Shown here piece after piece: positions 12,030 to 24,213 of a DNA stretch of 64,000 bases. A model generated the notes under the pieces. The model searched no databases and was not told the origin of the DNA. It saw only the letters and a program-made list of their open reading frames with translations. Source of the stretch: Sipunculus nudus. Taxonomy: Eukaryota > Annelida > Sipuncula > Golfingiida > Sipunculidae. Numbering within the stretch: the stretch's first letter is position 1; every line of letters starts with the position of its first letter. The position numbers and the translations under genes are program-made. The stretch covers positions 66,310,417 to 66,374,416 of the forward strand of contig CM049319.1 of assembly GCA_026874595.1 (NCBI GenBank), written 5' to 3'.

Positions 12030-13310
12030 TCATATACCGTTTCACGTATTGCGACCCGACCCTTAGGTGAGGATCTAATTAACGTAAGAGCTATTAGCCA
12101 GCACATACCTCAGCCATTCCAGATCTCATATGGTTATCGAGATCACTCCATATTCATGTTCCTATTAAGTAAGTCTACACCTACTTGATGATCCATAATT
12201 CTTCAGCTCTGGCTGATAAACACATCAAATGTTTGTTTAAAACTTGACATCTGTCACCCATGCAATGCGACTGAAGTACATTGATGGCCCTTCTTATGAC
12301 GATAAACTAGCGACACCTACCGGTACGCCGGATACAGGAAGTTTGAAGCTGGAATTCAGATCTACGGGGATGAAAGTTCCTTAAACGTATTCCTAATTCC
12401 AATTTTTTTTCAAGAAAAACTACGTTTCCTTTTTTCTAAATTACACGTCAAAGCTACGTGACATTGCAAAACCCGCCTTTCTCTATAGTTCGCTTAACAT
12501 AAGCCCTGCAGACGATCATAGTTATTTACTTGCTCTATTTGTACATGTTCGTTTGTACGTTTACTTCATCACGAGGAAGTAAGGATAGACTTTACATTTA
12601 TTTCTGTATCCAGGCTGTACTATAGAGAGAAAAAAAAACAAAGTTAAACCCCTTTCTCAGGTGTTTCGCATGGCTGGGCAATTGAGAAAAATCATCAAGA
12701 TCCATGGACCATGCATGATCATGCTACAGTTGATACATGTTGATGCCGCCCTGCCTGGGCCACAGCGGTGCACTTTTACAATGCCTGGAAATAGAGTTCC
12801 GTAGGCTATTTGTGCCAATCCTTGAACCCTGTTGACCGGGGCTCCTCGTCCCGTGATCACCTGTACTATTAATAAATTAATTACCGCTGAATTTATATCA
12901 TCTTTAAGGATAAAAATCATGGGCGTATCAGGACAACAAAATATAATATATGACCAAAACCTGTTTAATAATTATATAATAATTAATATTAAGTATTATT
13001 ACACGTGCATAGCAACCACTATACAGCGGGCCCTGTGAACAGGAACTTTTTTTTCTGGCCATTCTTCACTGCATGACATTATTATTTCTGTTCAATTGAC
13101 CAAATAAAAGCACAATCACATGCTATTAAGTTTGATGCTGCAAGGTCTGCTGGCACAAGTTCTCATCAAGCTGAATCCGGCACTGCGTTTAGCTAATGAC
13201 TGACTGCATATATTATCGGCAAAATGTTCATCAACCTGTGTTTTACGGGATCGCTCATGGCCTGAATCAGTAACATCCCTGCATGATCGGTGTGTACACA
13301 GGCAGGCACG
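12030..13310. other. intergenic, no gene seen
   Basis: Single-copy-looking AT-rich sequence. Small open frames on both strands lack any family match or splice context. Confidence 0.5.
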
Positions 13311-13446
13311 CGTTATCAATAGTCATTTACGTGTAAGTGAAATTGTGGCTTAACCATGTAAACATAGTATCCCTTTTGTACTATGTTTACATTGGTACGT
13401 CATCTTATATCGCCCATTGTTTACGTATAAATGACTATTGATAACG
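13311..13446. repeat. 136-bp fold-back element (MITE-like)
   Basis: The two ends are inverted copies: CGTTATCAATAGTCATTTA at the left pairs with TAAATGACTATTGATAACG at the right. An inner pair, ACCATGTAAACATAGTA and TACTATGTTTACATTGGT, flanks a loop of about nine bases. The whole unit could form a long interrupted hairpin. It lies about 100 bases upstream of the promoter-like motif of copy 3. Confidence 0.75.
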
Positions 13447-13547
13447 ACTTCACGAGTACCTATTGGTGTGTTCGTGCTGGGGGTCATTAAAACATATAAC
13501 CACATTTAGGCTGAGTGAAAACACGGTTGCATTATATATTCAGATTA

Positions 13548-13569
13548 TTGCATGAGCGGAAATACCCCA
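13548..13569 (+). promoter_or_regulatory. shared upstream motif of the gene cluster, copy 3
   Basis: TTGCATGAGCGGAAATACCC lies about 86 bases before the start at 13656. It is nearly identical to TTGCATCAGCGGAAATTCCC upstream of copy 5. GGAAATACCCC and GGAAATTCCC resemble Rel/NF-kB sites. A second kB-like block, GATTTCCCC, lies at 13581-13589. Confidence 0.55.
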
Positions 13570-13655
13570 AATCATGCGTTGATTTCCCCATATTTATCCA
13601 ACAGAGGCGTATTACAACCAGTTGCAACAGTGCCTCAAAACCAAATCTTGAGAAA

Positions 13656-14225
13656 ATGGCGTGCAGTGCTTGTAGCAGAGGTCCAAAGAAAATGGGAGCT
13701 ATGAAGACCGACAAGGAGATAATGAAGAAATGTTTGAACCAGATTCAAACTTCACTTACGAAAGAACTCTCACGAGATGTGGACGCAGAGAAAGACATTT
13801 TCGTGTACAGAATCAAAGGCGGTGGTTTCGGTGGTCACATGTCTGTGGTTTTTTCTACTGATTGCAAACGGTTTGTTACCATTGAGCTCGACTTTGACGG
13901 GGCTGGAAATATAAAACCAATAAGCAGTTCTCTACATGTGGACACGCGTAAACTGGAATTCTGTGGGAAAATCAGAGACAGCGTCAAATCCCTCGCCAAC
14001 AAAGCTGTAACAACCATGATGAAATTTGGAAGCTACAACAAAATTCTGAACAGTTGCCAAGATTACTGCAACGAATATCTGAAGGATATTGGTCTTCCAA
14101 ACCAAATCAAACTGACAGATGGGGATAAGGCCCTCCTTGGTGGTCTGGGCATATTTGCAATTGGGGCAGCAGTGCTGGGTGGATTTGCTGTGGCGGGAAG
14201 CAGCAACAGAAATGAACGTCATTAA
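13656..14225 (+). CDS. PPPDE/LRAT-like small membrane-anchored protein, copy 3 (intact)
   Basis: This is an intronless 189-residue frame and the best-preserved member of the cluster. It starts MACSACSRGPKKMGAM, then a charged helical stretch (residues 18-47), IFVYRIKGGGFGGH with His61, SVVFSTD, VTIEL with Glu77, LEFCGK (100-105), a basic helix, and FGSYNKILNSCQDYC (124-138) with Cys134 and Cys138. A hydrophobic Gly/Ala-rich segment at 160-181 looks like a tail anchor, followed by a short polar end. His, Glu and Cys are placed as in permuted papain-fold thiol enzymes. SYN-x-L-x-N-x-C-x-x-F is closest to PPPDE, while the tail anchor recalls LRAT/H-REV107 proteins. The biochemical role is not proven. 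An in-frame ATG at 13515 would add 47 residues, but I prefer 13656 because MxCxAC begins every copy and the shared promoter motif lies between the two ATGs. Confidence 0.78.
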   Translation: MACSACSRGPKKMGAMKTDKEIMKKCLNQIQTSLTKELSRDVDAEKDIFVYRIKGGGFGGHMSVVFSTDCKRFVTIELDFDGAGNIKPISSSLHVDTRKLEFCGKIRDSVKSLANKAVTTMMKFGSYNKILNSCQDYCNEYLKDIGLPNQIKLTDGDKALLGGLGIFAIGAAVLGGFAVAGSSNRNERH

Positions 14226-17200
14226 CAGGTGACAAAGATCCAAAACAACGACAAGGATGAAAGTAGGCCCTGAGAAGACTTTGTCTGGTGGCTCAATGTA
14301 AGACACGCTCCAAGCATTTAAGGAACGCTGTTAACTCGTAGACTGGATACGTGCTATGGTGGGAACATTGGGGTATTTAGCATATATGATTGATTTAAGA
14401 AAATATCAAATCTTATAAATATTTTTTATAATACAACTGGAATGTATTCTTAAATACTCCACGTAAATGGAGTGTTGTACTTTGCAGTTTAAATACGGAA
14501 ATATAAAAAAAAGAAAGCATATTTTGTGCTTTTTGTGATAGCTTATAATCAAGACAACACAGATACAAGAACGCTATGCTTGAGGATACATATTTAGGTT
14601 ACCAATAGTGAATATTGCTGTTTATGCTGAGATACTCAACGCATGAAGTGTTTTGAATCCTACAGTTTGATACATGAACATCATCTTTATACTGGTATTG
14701 GGCCTGTGTCATATCTTTCAATTAATAGCTGCAATGACGAAAATTAGCATGTATGAACAGATAAGACCTACAATGTTTGTTATATTAGAGTTTCAGTTCT
14801 AGGACTGGGTCGGTTTTGAGTCCGCCTGGTTCTGTACGTGCCATAGGGTAAGCCACAAAAGTATATAACTATATAATATAGATTATAAAATTAATGTTCA
14901 TGCAGTCTGTTTCATTACCCGATTTGCGTATGCTATTGTACATCTCGAACCACGGGGCCTACCAAAGTCCCATTTTAGATTCATATTCGAGGATTCTGAT
15001 ATTATGTATTATCATTCATAAAAGTCAGTATTTATATTCATAAAGATTAATAAATATATGTTGGAAAAGCATATTTTTTATCATGACCCCTTGAGCTTGA
15101 ATGTCAGTAGCCTTTGTTGTAAGACATACAACAACACAAATAATATATTTGAGGATGCATTTTGAGAATTTTAATCATTGAAGGCAAGTGGCACAACAGT
15201 GTGTTCTCGGGACTTAATACAGTTCTTGAATATGCTTCTTGGGTCTACTTTGAAAAAGGATTCATGCAAAATACATATTAATTTTATGGTTGTAAAAATT
15301 ACCACAATATATGAGAAAACATATTAATTTTTTCTGTTTTGGTGTTTCATTCTAGTCTCAGTTATTTATTCACCGAGATGTAACTTAACTATTAAGTATT
15401 TAACTCAGCAGAATCAAATCTGTTGTAACATGACTCTTTGTGGGCCTAGTTATGGACTATATTGTCTTTCACAATCAAAAGTTTACATGCAGAACTGATT
15501 CAGTGTTGTATTATACTATAGGATTTAATGTGTGCCTTGTACAACGTTCGGGATTCTCCTCATACAGCATGAATGATTCCATATTAAACTTTATAAAAAC
15601 AATTTTAAAAAATGTTTTAAAACAATAATTTTAATTATTCAATGAAAGCAGGAAGTTTTCATAATTATTTCATGAAAAAATATCCAACAAGGCTTCTTAA
15701 TTACCCCGTTTAACTAAAAGGGTATAATAAACAGTAGTAACTTACCGCGGAGTGTTGTCCATAGATTCAGTCCCCTTATGTGATGTGACCATTTTGAGCT
15801 TTTTCAAAATTGTATAATCTCGAAAATGCTGAGGTGACAATATTGAAATTACCCAGAATTGAAGAATGTACAGTGTTCCTTAAGTCAATATTGGTGATGG
15901 ATGCTAAAAATTAATATCTAGGTGTGAGTGTGGCTAAAATTATCAGGATAATAACTTTTGTACGTTATGGTAAATATATCTGATATATCAATAAGAGTTT
16001 TATCCAGAAAGGTTATTTACCTTTGAAAATGGCGGATCTATATTCTACCTGCAATTGGCTTTCAAATGATGTTTAGATTATGGTAGTGCAAAAGACTACA
16101 TTTTTCAGTCCCATGTGATATACAATCGGTAGCACAATATTGTGTTAAATGCCGAAATCGGCATGTACGATAAAAATGATTTCATATATTAAGAAAGAAA
16201 CCCTGTTATAGTAAATAATAGCTTGGATCTAGAATGTCAACAGGGCGGCATAAATTTGCTGTCTGTCAACTTGTGATTGTTGAGTGTTAATAGTGGATGC
16301 ATGCAGTAGGCCTATGTATGCAAAGATATACTGTGTGCCATGGTTCGTTTTCATGCCACAGCAAAAAATTAAACCGTGAGTGCTGAGAAATAACTATATC
16401 ACGTCTGAAAAGTCTAGTCTTTTAGAGCTCTTAAATATCAGAGTGAATAGCTTACGTTTACCATGCCTCGGATTAATGTAGGCTGTCAAAGAGCTCAATG
16501 TCATTTGGTAAGCAGAAGTATGGTTTATGTAAAAAGACTTCTGTTTCAAAGAACTTTTAAAAACAGGATTAAAGAAACATTTGTAATTTTATGCCCTATG
16601 GTTAGGGAAATATGTGTAATTTTATGTCATATGATGTGCTATACTATATGATTATATAATATTATACTCGGGTATATATCTTCTTGTCTGATGTCTGGCT
16701 GATGGTCTTGGTGGATGTATGACAGACTAAACATATATCATCTATTATAATATGATATATCTATTTATCATAATTAATGATATTTAAAGAACTTTAGTAG
16801 ATATATGTTCGTAAGCGAAGGTTATGTTGGTTTCAACCTAAAGTAATATCACAGCAACTACGCAAAAAATACAATCGCCTTTGCCGAGGATTACCAGTCA
16901 CGCGTAGAGTAATAACCCCGAATCATAAACATGTCAGATATCTCCGATAGGTGTCGCTAGTGAAATGGTAAAAGGTCTATTATAGGTATACCGCTAGTTT
17001 ATTTAATTTGACATTTACTCAGTGAGTTAAGCTTTTAATGACACTTTAATTAATATTTTGTCAAATGTAACGGTCCAAATACAGCGGTTGTATTGTAACT
17101 GAAAGGTACACGTCTATTATACCCCACAATATCAAGACCATTACCAGTACATATTATGATATAAGTTCAATAGAAAACAACTTAAACAAGGAGCTTAAAA

Positions 17201-17270
17201 TGTTTGCTAATACTAATTTAACAAAACATACCCAAGCATGCTTAACACAATATTTCTTGCTCAAGGCAAT
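14226..17270. other. intergenic, no gene seen
   Basis: Long AT-rich tract downstream of copy 3. Open frames are short and lack protein-like composition. I see no clear terminal repeats. Confidence 0.5.
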
Positions 17271-19780
17271 GTATGAACCTAAACTGTTTTTTTTTTCTTT
17301 TTTTTCGCGGTGTGTTTTATATTATTTTCATAAGACGTCCGTGTCTCTTGCTATACATCCTAATGGTAAATAATGACTCCCATCACAAATCCATAAAAAC
17401 ATGGATGCATGCATGCCTAAAGACCCCGAATAATAACAGGAATATTTGTCCCAGATTGAATAAGAACTAGAAAAGCCGCTGTCGTAGGACACAGAAAAAT
17501 AATACAGTAAAACACTCTTATCAAATCTGAATTTGTAAATACATGTTATTTGAAATGCTTGCATGCTCACTGATTTGTTAATTTCCAGCTTATATTGGTA
17601 AATATAGTTGTATTAAGTATAATATATATACATCCTGTCTTTATAAACATTTTGGGATGGTATGTATGACAAAACTGATATGATAAAACTGATAAGATAA
17701 ACTTATTTTACGCAGAGGTGATAATAGGGCGAGTACAGAGGAAGGTACTTGGAAGAGGGCGCTTGCAACACCCTATAGCTCAACATCTCACATGCAAAAG
17801 ACGAAATTCCGGCGCTGTTTTTCTGTATTTAGACGGCTTACAATTTTGTTTGGCGACCAAAAAAAAAACGGTAGCATCTGTAGATGTGTAAGGGTGCTAA
17901 ACAAGTCATTCCAGTGGTTGATTTGATTAAGAATCCTGCCAGTCCATTAGTAATAATGATTTCCAATGAAAAAGGTCAAAATGAAACGTAGTTTAATGTC
18001 TCGACAGATGTACCACAGCCCCTGAAACTTTTTTTTATTGAAGATAATACCCCTATAATAGCAAAAAAAAACTACAACTCTTTATTAATATTACGGTGTT
18101 ATCTCAAATATCTATAATGAATTGATTTCAGTGGCCTGTGAACGTACTAACTGAAAAATATCAGTGTTTTTTATTTGCTAGCCTGATGACACCTGATCCC
18201 TTTTTACTTCATACTCAAATAAGCCATTCGTTTGGAAATACAATCACGCTTGGATCTTCTTATAGGGTGATCAAAAGGCGGAGTTTAATTAGGGATGCCC
18301 GCCCCGCCCTGTCCGACTTTGCCGAGGATAAACTGTTTCAGACACTAAATAAAATGCAGTATGAAATTATAATGTATAAATTACATTATGAAAATAATTT
18401 TCAAAAACATAAATTATCGGCAAGTCATGTACATCAAGTTTAATTAGGTCCACTTCCCCCTCCCCCCCCCCCCTCCACAACAATGTACACATGTAACGAT
18501 ATTTTTCCGGTGGACGTCCCGATTATATCATATTAGCAGAATGCAGTGTCCATGCTTTATAAGTTGTTATGGCTCTGTATATGATTATACACAGTTTAAA
18601 ATAACAACACTGTATGGTCCCAAATAAGGAGAACAAGCCTGAAAGAAGAAACACAATTTGGAAGCTTGAAAATCTTGATTTGTGAAAATGCAGGGTACGG
18701 CCAACAGGTGGCGTGCACGCTGATGTTATGTATATTCAACATACACTGTATGTGAATAGATCCCTTTTACCTCTTCTCTTGTATAGGTAGCTCAGTTGAA
18801 TAAAAGTTTTACAAGTTTGCCAATCAAACTAAATAAGTTATCGAGACATTGTTAAAAAGATGATTCCCATAGGATAACCACCGTTTTAACATATTTTTAT
18901 ATCCGAATTACAGGGGAAATGTAATAAATGAAAAAATGTTAGACTTACTAAATACTTGCTCAGAAGTTGTATCACCACTCAATATATCGTCTTACTGCCT
19001 ATAAAGTACCAGGCTCAGTAATAGCAAGAACCGCTCTGTAAGTCTTAGGGACTATATGCAAGTATTTTCGTCATTCTTGACTTCGCCTCATGGCCTAAAA
19101 GTATAAAAAAATCTGATTTTACTCCGCATATTAGTTAATCCCCCTGCATTTTTTACAATTTTGTCCCGCCTGGAAAAAAAAACATGTTTTGCACGGGTTT
19201 TAGTGACAAAGGAAATGACTTGTTAATAAGAGATGTACTTACAATTGGGATTGTGAATTCATGTGTCAATTCATCAACTCTAGCAAAATGATAAGAATAC
19301 TGGGTATTTACCACGGTATCGATGCAAGAGATAGGACGGATGGCCGTTGCAATGGATACGCGATATGACGTGTGTCACGAGTTAAGTAGGCTTACAAGTC
19401 CAATATAAATACATACAAAGTCGTTTATTTACCCCCATATCGAATATTTCTATTTTTTAATTTGACGGTTTGGTCGCTGCTGATTACTTTTATTCCCCAT
19501 CTAGTTGGCAGCATCAATGTCAACAGAGAAGAACTCTTACTACAGATGCTGCCCAGTTAAGTGTTCCAATAGTATTGCGTTTGGCACTTTGTTATAAAGT
19601 TAAGCAATATGCATCTAGATAGTATCGCCATTTCGACCCTCTGAAACATAGAGTGTACGACCAGCGTCAGCTGAACGGTCCAATATTGATGCCCTGCCAT
19701 GTCGTGCATTCATGGCAACCTAAACAGCTGATCTGTGATGAAGACATGTATATTCTACGGCAAACATAAGAATAGAACCG
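17271..19780. other. intergenic, no supported gene
   Basis: A 101-codon frame at 18138-18443 sits after a weak acceptor (TTTCAG at about 18131), but it has no recognisable domain or donor. A C-rich run lies at about 18457-18473. Confidence 0.4.
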
Positions 19781-19787
19781 ACTTATG

Positions 19788-20115
19788 TGGTCTAGGTGAA
19801 GAGCACAGGACTCAAAGTCCGGAGTTCAAATCTCAGCAATGGAGAGTGAGATATTCATGGTCGGTCGATACCAAGGGCGAACGATTTCCAGGCTAAATGG
19901 GAAAGCTGTGCCAGACAACCGTGTATCATTTACAGACGAGTGCGTCTCTCGGGGTTCGTCGGAGTTATGACCAAGCAACTAGGGTGATTATAAACCCACG
20001 TCCCGCAGGTGCAGTAGATTCAAGACCTTGGTGACAACAAGATATAAAATAATATTAAATGAAGCGAGTGCTACCTCCCTGTCACTTGTGTGGCGTACCG
20101 CGAGATGGACACACA
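19788..20115 (+). mobile_element. tRNA-derived SINE-like element
   Basis: The head resembles a tRNA with RNA polymerase III boxes. An A-box-like TGGTCTAGGTGAA lies at 19788-19800 and a B-box-like GAGTTCAAATCT at 19822-19833. Between them an anticodon-arm-like CAGGA-CTCAAAG-TCCGG would read CAA (Leu type). The acceptor stem does not close, so it is not a working tRNA gene. About 280 bases of unrelated body follow, ending near a CGCGAGATGGACACAC tail. Confidence 0.5.
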
Positions 20116-20196
20116 CAAAAATTAAACCTTTTAAAATATGAAATGCATTGTTGAAAGATAAATAATGAAAATAAAGAAAACTAAATACTGGATGAC

Positions 20197-20214
20197 GGGA
20201 TTATCTCGAACCCG
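20197..20214 (-). repeat. B-box-like tRNA fragment
   Basis: The minus strand reads CGGGTTCGAGATAATCCC, a good T-arm and B box. No complete cloverleaf is present, so this is probably a piece of another SINE-type repeat. Confidence 0.4.
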
Positions 20215-20635
20215 CTACGCTAAAGATTTTGTATATTGATTGCCTAAAATTTAGGTGACATGGGGATGTCACCCGAAACGAGGCGATGCAACCGTTAGAA
20301 CCATCTGATTGAGCCGTGGTCGGCGAGGCCAGTTTTTGTATCTAGGCGGGTACCATCCCAATAAACACAAAAGAAGGGGAGGGAAAGTAACCTAACATTG
20401 GTGACATTGCAGTAGAAGTCGGCTGTGGAGTAATATGGATGTAGATTCTAGATAATGACTGCATTTTTGATGCCCTGTGGTATGCCAATAAATAAATCTT
20501 CATATGTTTACGTACATCTATATATTTATTCATCCATATATATTATTTAACATACATTCATCTATATCATATATATATGTATATTACTAATAAATGTATA
20601 TTGCTTCCTATATACAATGTATATTAAATATATTT

Positions 20636-20683
<48 letters not shown>
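20636..20683. repeat. (CA)n-(TA)n microsatellite
   Basis: Seven CA units followed by about 17 TA units. Confidence 0.9.
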
Positions 20684-20685
<2 letters not shown>

Positions 20686-20891
20686 ACCCACATCATAATG
20701 TTATATTTTTAATCCATCAGTTTCCAGAATGATCACGCTACAACAGGACGTGATATTTATCTTTCTAGGCTTCCAAGGTATCCTAGACTTCAAAGCGGTC
20801 GCCCGTTTAAATTACGAGCGTGTGTGTGTGCGTGTGTGTTGGGGCATCATATCGTGTGCCCACTCTTAGATTCATGATACACTATATTACA

Positions 20892-20955
20892 ACTGACATT
20901 GTTTACGTTATAAGTCGGTATATACTGACATTGTTTACGTTATAAGTCGGTATAT
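20892..20955. repeat. tandem duplication of about 32 bp
   Basis: Two nearly identical copies of a unit containing GACATTGTTTACGTTATAAG and then TCGGTATATA. Confidence 0.85.
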
Positions 20956-21070
20956 ATAGAGGATTCCTTGCTTTACATATGTCAGAATGTGAAATTTCAG
21001 TCCTAACCCTTTTATTTTTACTGAACCCAGAACACACTTTACACCACGCTCAGATTCAAAGCAATTGCTC

Positions 21071-21180
<110 letters not shown>

Positions 21181-21764
21181 GTACTGCCAACTGCTGGTAT
21201 ATGATATAACTAATGTACGGTTCTTTGAATGTCGCATGTGAGTACAGTCGGAGGGCCAGCGAAGATGTCCTGCATGCACATAAACTATACGTGTATTAGT
21301 ACATGGAATAACGTTTAATTTTACAAAAATAGTGGAAAACATAATTACTGACGGCATGGCATGCAGGCAGGTCTGAATATATCGTAACATACCTAATGAT
21401 AAATGTATCTATAGACGAAATTTACTTTCCTCAGTGCTTCCGGATTAAATCATTGACAGCGCTGCCATCGGACGATAATAATATGAAACCAAAGTTTCAA
21501 GAGCCAAATCAGTAGTTCCTTTAATCCTGTATATGTAAGAACTAAAACGTCAAAGAGAGCCACATGAGAAATTTCTTGTAAAGAAATTTCTTCTCCAGCT
21601 TTTTCTTACGATGATAGAGTTGAATACCGTGCATTTTACGCTCCCAAGGCAGCGGAAATCTTGCGCTTCTAAAGAAGCAACTGATTTTCACGCTGCCAGC
21701 TTTGACCGTTTATGATATATTTAGACACCAGATGGCAATTTGTTGTCCACTGAAATACACATGC

Positions 21765-21910
21765 GTACGATGTGAAAAGCAGCCAATCAGATGCCAATAA
21801 ACAAACACTCGACAGATATCCTGGCTCCGCCCATTGCCGCACTTCAAGCGCCGCTTGAAGTGTTTCCGGTCGAATTTAAATTGCTCCCTCTGCATTCTTG
21901 CATCATCGAC
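21765..21910 (+). promoter_or_regulatory. promoter-like segment with perfect palindrome
   Basis: Two CCAAT-type boxes (near 21783 and 21793), a GC box (CTCCGCCC near 21825), CCATTGCC, and a perfect 23-base palindrome at 21840-21862 (CACTTCAAGCG, one base, CGCTTGAAGTG). An ETS-like TTTCCGG follows. It differs from the surrounding AT-rich DNA. No supported coding exon follows in either direction, so the transcript is unknown. Confidence 0.4.
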
Positions 21911-22429
21911 CGATTCGATTATGACATAATGACTGTGTTAGCGTAACCATGTATCTTTTGTCTGCAGAACTGAAACCAGCCAGCGAGTTGTGCACTAAGC
22001 CTTTGTTGTTACGTTTCGTTTGAATTACAGCTCACCGGCCGAGCATCCTATGTGCCTAAGGCCCTTAGCAAACCACGTCAGGGGCAATTCTCTCTGTGGC
22101 CTGTTCAGACGGTTACGCTGGGGGATGAGCTGTCACTCAAAAAGTAATGAATATGATTGGCTCCGTGTATTCCTCGCTTGGCTTTGTCTTCCAGCACAAG
22201 GTCTCATCTTATTGGACAAATATACAGTGCTCCCCTCTGGTGTTGCAATGCAGGATACGAGGTCATAACAAACAGCGCCTTACGATATAGGAAGTAGACC
22301 TATAGGTAAAGCGCTGTGTAAAGAGCGTACGTGCATTTTTATACAACTGTAACAATCTTTTTTACACGTTCAGTTGTCTTTCGATACATTATCAGACATT
22401 CAGATGAATGAATATCTGATGTCGTTCAT

Positions 22430-23085
22430 ACTATCTGCTAGTGTCTGTTCCATTGCCGGAATGAGTAAAATTAGTGTTGTTATACCTAACATTGAATTTC
22501 CGATGATGTTTAATTATCACATTCATCACTCTATCACCGTCAGTGGTTTCTACGGCGTTTGGAAGCCCATTTTCCTTCAGGTATGCATAACAATAATCCT
22601 GTCAGTTGTTTGTCAATTTGTGATATGCTCCATAGCCAATCATTGTAGACAAGGCCTTCTGGGTCAAGAAACTAATGTCTGTGTTGATCTTTCCACAGAA
22701 TCTCATGTTTCTTTTACCTGCCGTATATGATCGGCTGAATGGCTTTATATGACCGCGTCCATCGAAACCTAGTTCAATAGTAACATATCTGCTACCATCA
22801 GCTGCCAAAACCACAGAGTGGTGTTTACCAAATCCACTCCCTTTGGCAACGTAAAAACTTTAATCTTTAACGTTTACTCTGTAGGGCTATCTAGAACATT
22901 TTGTGGTGTGAAAAATGTCTTGAATCCTGTGAGCAGCCTCGTGAAAATCCAGGCTGTTGATGGTGTTCGTTTCTTGAAGAGAGGTGCCTTCTGAGAGAAG
23001 ACTCAATTGCGGTCTTATACGTATTCACAATGTCATGGTCTCTCCTCATAGCTTTCATTTTTAAATCACCAGTAAAAGAAGCCAT
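22430..23085 (-). pseudogene. PPPDE/LRAT-like copy 4, degenerate, TGA at the catalytic-type cysteine
   Basis: The start MASFTGDLKMKAMRRDHD aligns with the family start but has lost the Cys-x-x-Cys. After SSLRRHLS comes about 100 bases of unrelated sequence with stops. A TAA also lies just before FYVAKGSGFGKHHSVVLAADG, where the alignment resumes. It continues through VTIELG and FCGKI to YGAYHKLTNN. The next codon, 22602-22604, is TGA where other copies have Cys. The same frame then reads on as QDYCYAYLKENGLPN and TTDGDR before diverging, and the hydrophobic tail is absent. The TAA and the loss of both ends argue for a pseudogene rather than selenocysteine use. Confidence 0.7.
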
Positions 23086-23347
23086 TTTGAAACTTGTTGT
23101 TGACGTGTGATCTAATATGCACCCGGTATACACACAAATGACGTTCAACTGAGTTTACATAACAGGTCGCACGTACACAGTCTCATTCAACATGAGGTTA
23201 TGTGGTTTTGTAACCTTCAGGTCCATTACAACATCTTTTGCAGGTTCACAGACCTCGCAGAATATATATCTAGTACAAGAATAAGTGAGGTAACTGCTTA
23301 TCAAAGGTAAAACAGAAGCAGAGGGACCGTCATATTGAAAAGAATCA

Positions 23348-23371
23348 GACACACACACACGCACACACACA
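23348..23371. repeat. (AC)n microsatellite
   Basis: Short AC run with one interruption. Confidence 0.85.
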
Positions 23372-24084
23372 CAAAGGTGTCCCAAGAGGTAGATAACAAT
23401 TTCGTGTACACAAACACACTGAAGGAGAGACGGAAAGGACAAAAGTATTAAAAAAATACAAATACTCCCAATACCATACTTTGCCGAGATCATATATAAG
23501 TAAGAAGTTGTGATGATTTTCTTGAACATCCATCAACTCCCTGGTAAGTTATCGTGGACATACTAAAAGTTAACGGACGGACTACGAACGGTAAGACTGC
23601 AAGACGGATAGATATTAGGCATACCATAATAAGTCCCGTAAATTCGGCCCTCAAACTAGATACGTACTGGAAGCATATAAATTACATTAAATGCCTATTG
23701 AGTCGTGTACTCGTATATGGCTTATAACAAGAGTGATTTCTGTTAAGATAAGCTTCTTTCTTAATAGGCTAATTTTTTGGCTAAATTTGCATAGAAGCGG
23801 TTTATGGAAAAAGCCTAAAGAAAAGGGGTCAATTCAAGTATGGTACACAACTCTCCTCGTTTGTCAAATGCCTGTGATAATAATCACGTAAGCTTGCCAG
23901 ATATGACCCGAATACCATAGCACAGAGAAAAGCTGAAGTATTTGCACAAATGTGTGGGCCATGTCTTATTGGTTGCTTATGTTCATAAGGAAATTTGTTC
24001 GTGTACTTTGCTTGAATGGATAATAAAAAGCACAACTAAATCCAGGCTGACTGACAAGGAGGATTGCAATATACATAGACGTTT

Positions 24085-24104
24085 TGCATCAGCGGAAATT
24101 CCCT
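24085..24104 (+). promoter_or_regulatory. shared upstream motif of the gene cluster, copy 5
   Basis: TTGCATCAGCGGAAATTCCC lies 110 bases before the ATG at 24214. It contains TTGCATCA, the form of a C/EBP-ATF composite site, and GGAAATTCCC, which fits the kB consensus. It matches the copy 3 element at 17-18 of 20 positions, although this copy's coding region is dead. Confidence 0.55.
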
Positions 24105-24213
24105 AAATCTTGTGTTCATTGGCCGACATAAGACAGACTGATATTAGGTACTATGTTTACGTGAATGTCCCTCTTGTACACACTGTGATATTTTAAACAT
24201 TGGCTCTTTGAAA

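Noticed and set aside
18138-18443. 101-codon open frame after a weak acceptor
   Set aside because: The second half is Lys/Tyr/Asn-rich AT-driven text, with no donor and no recognisable domain.
19788-19860. A functional tRNA-Leu(CAA) gene
   Set aside because: The acceptor stem does not pair and the anticodon stem has a mismatch; a SINE head is more likely.
22374-22730. 118-codon plus-strand frame
   Set aside because: It is the antisense shadow of pseudogene copy 4, whose minus-strand frame carries the conserved family blocks.
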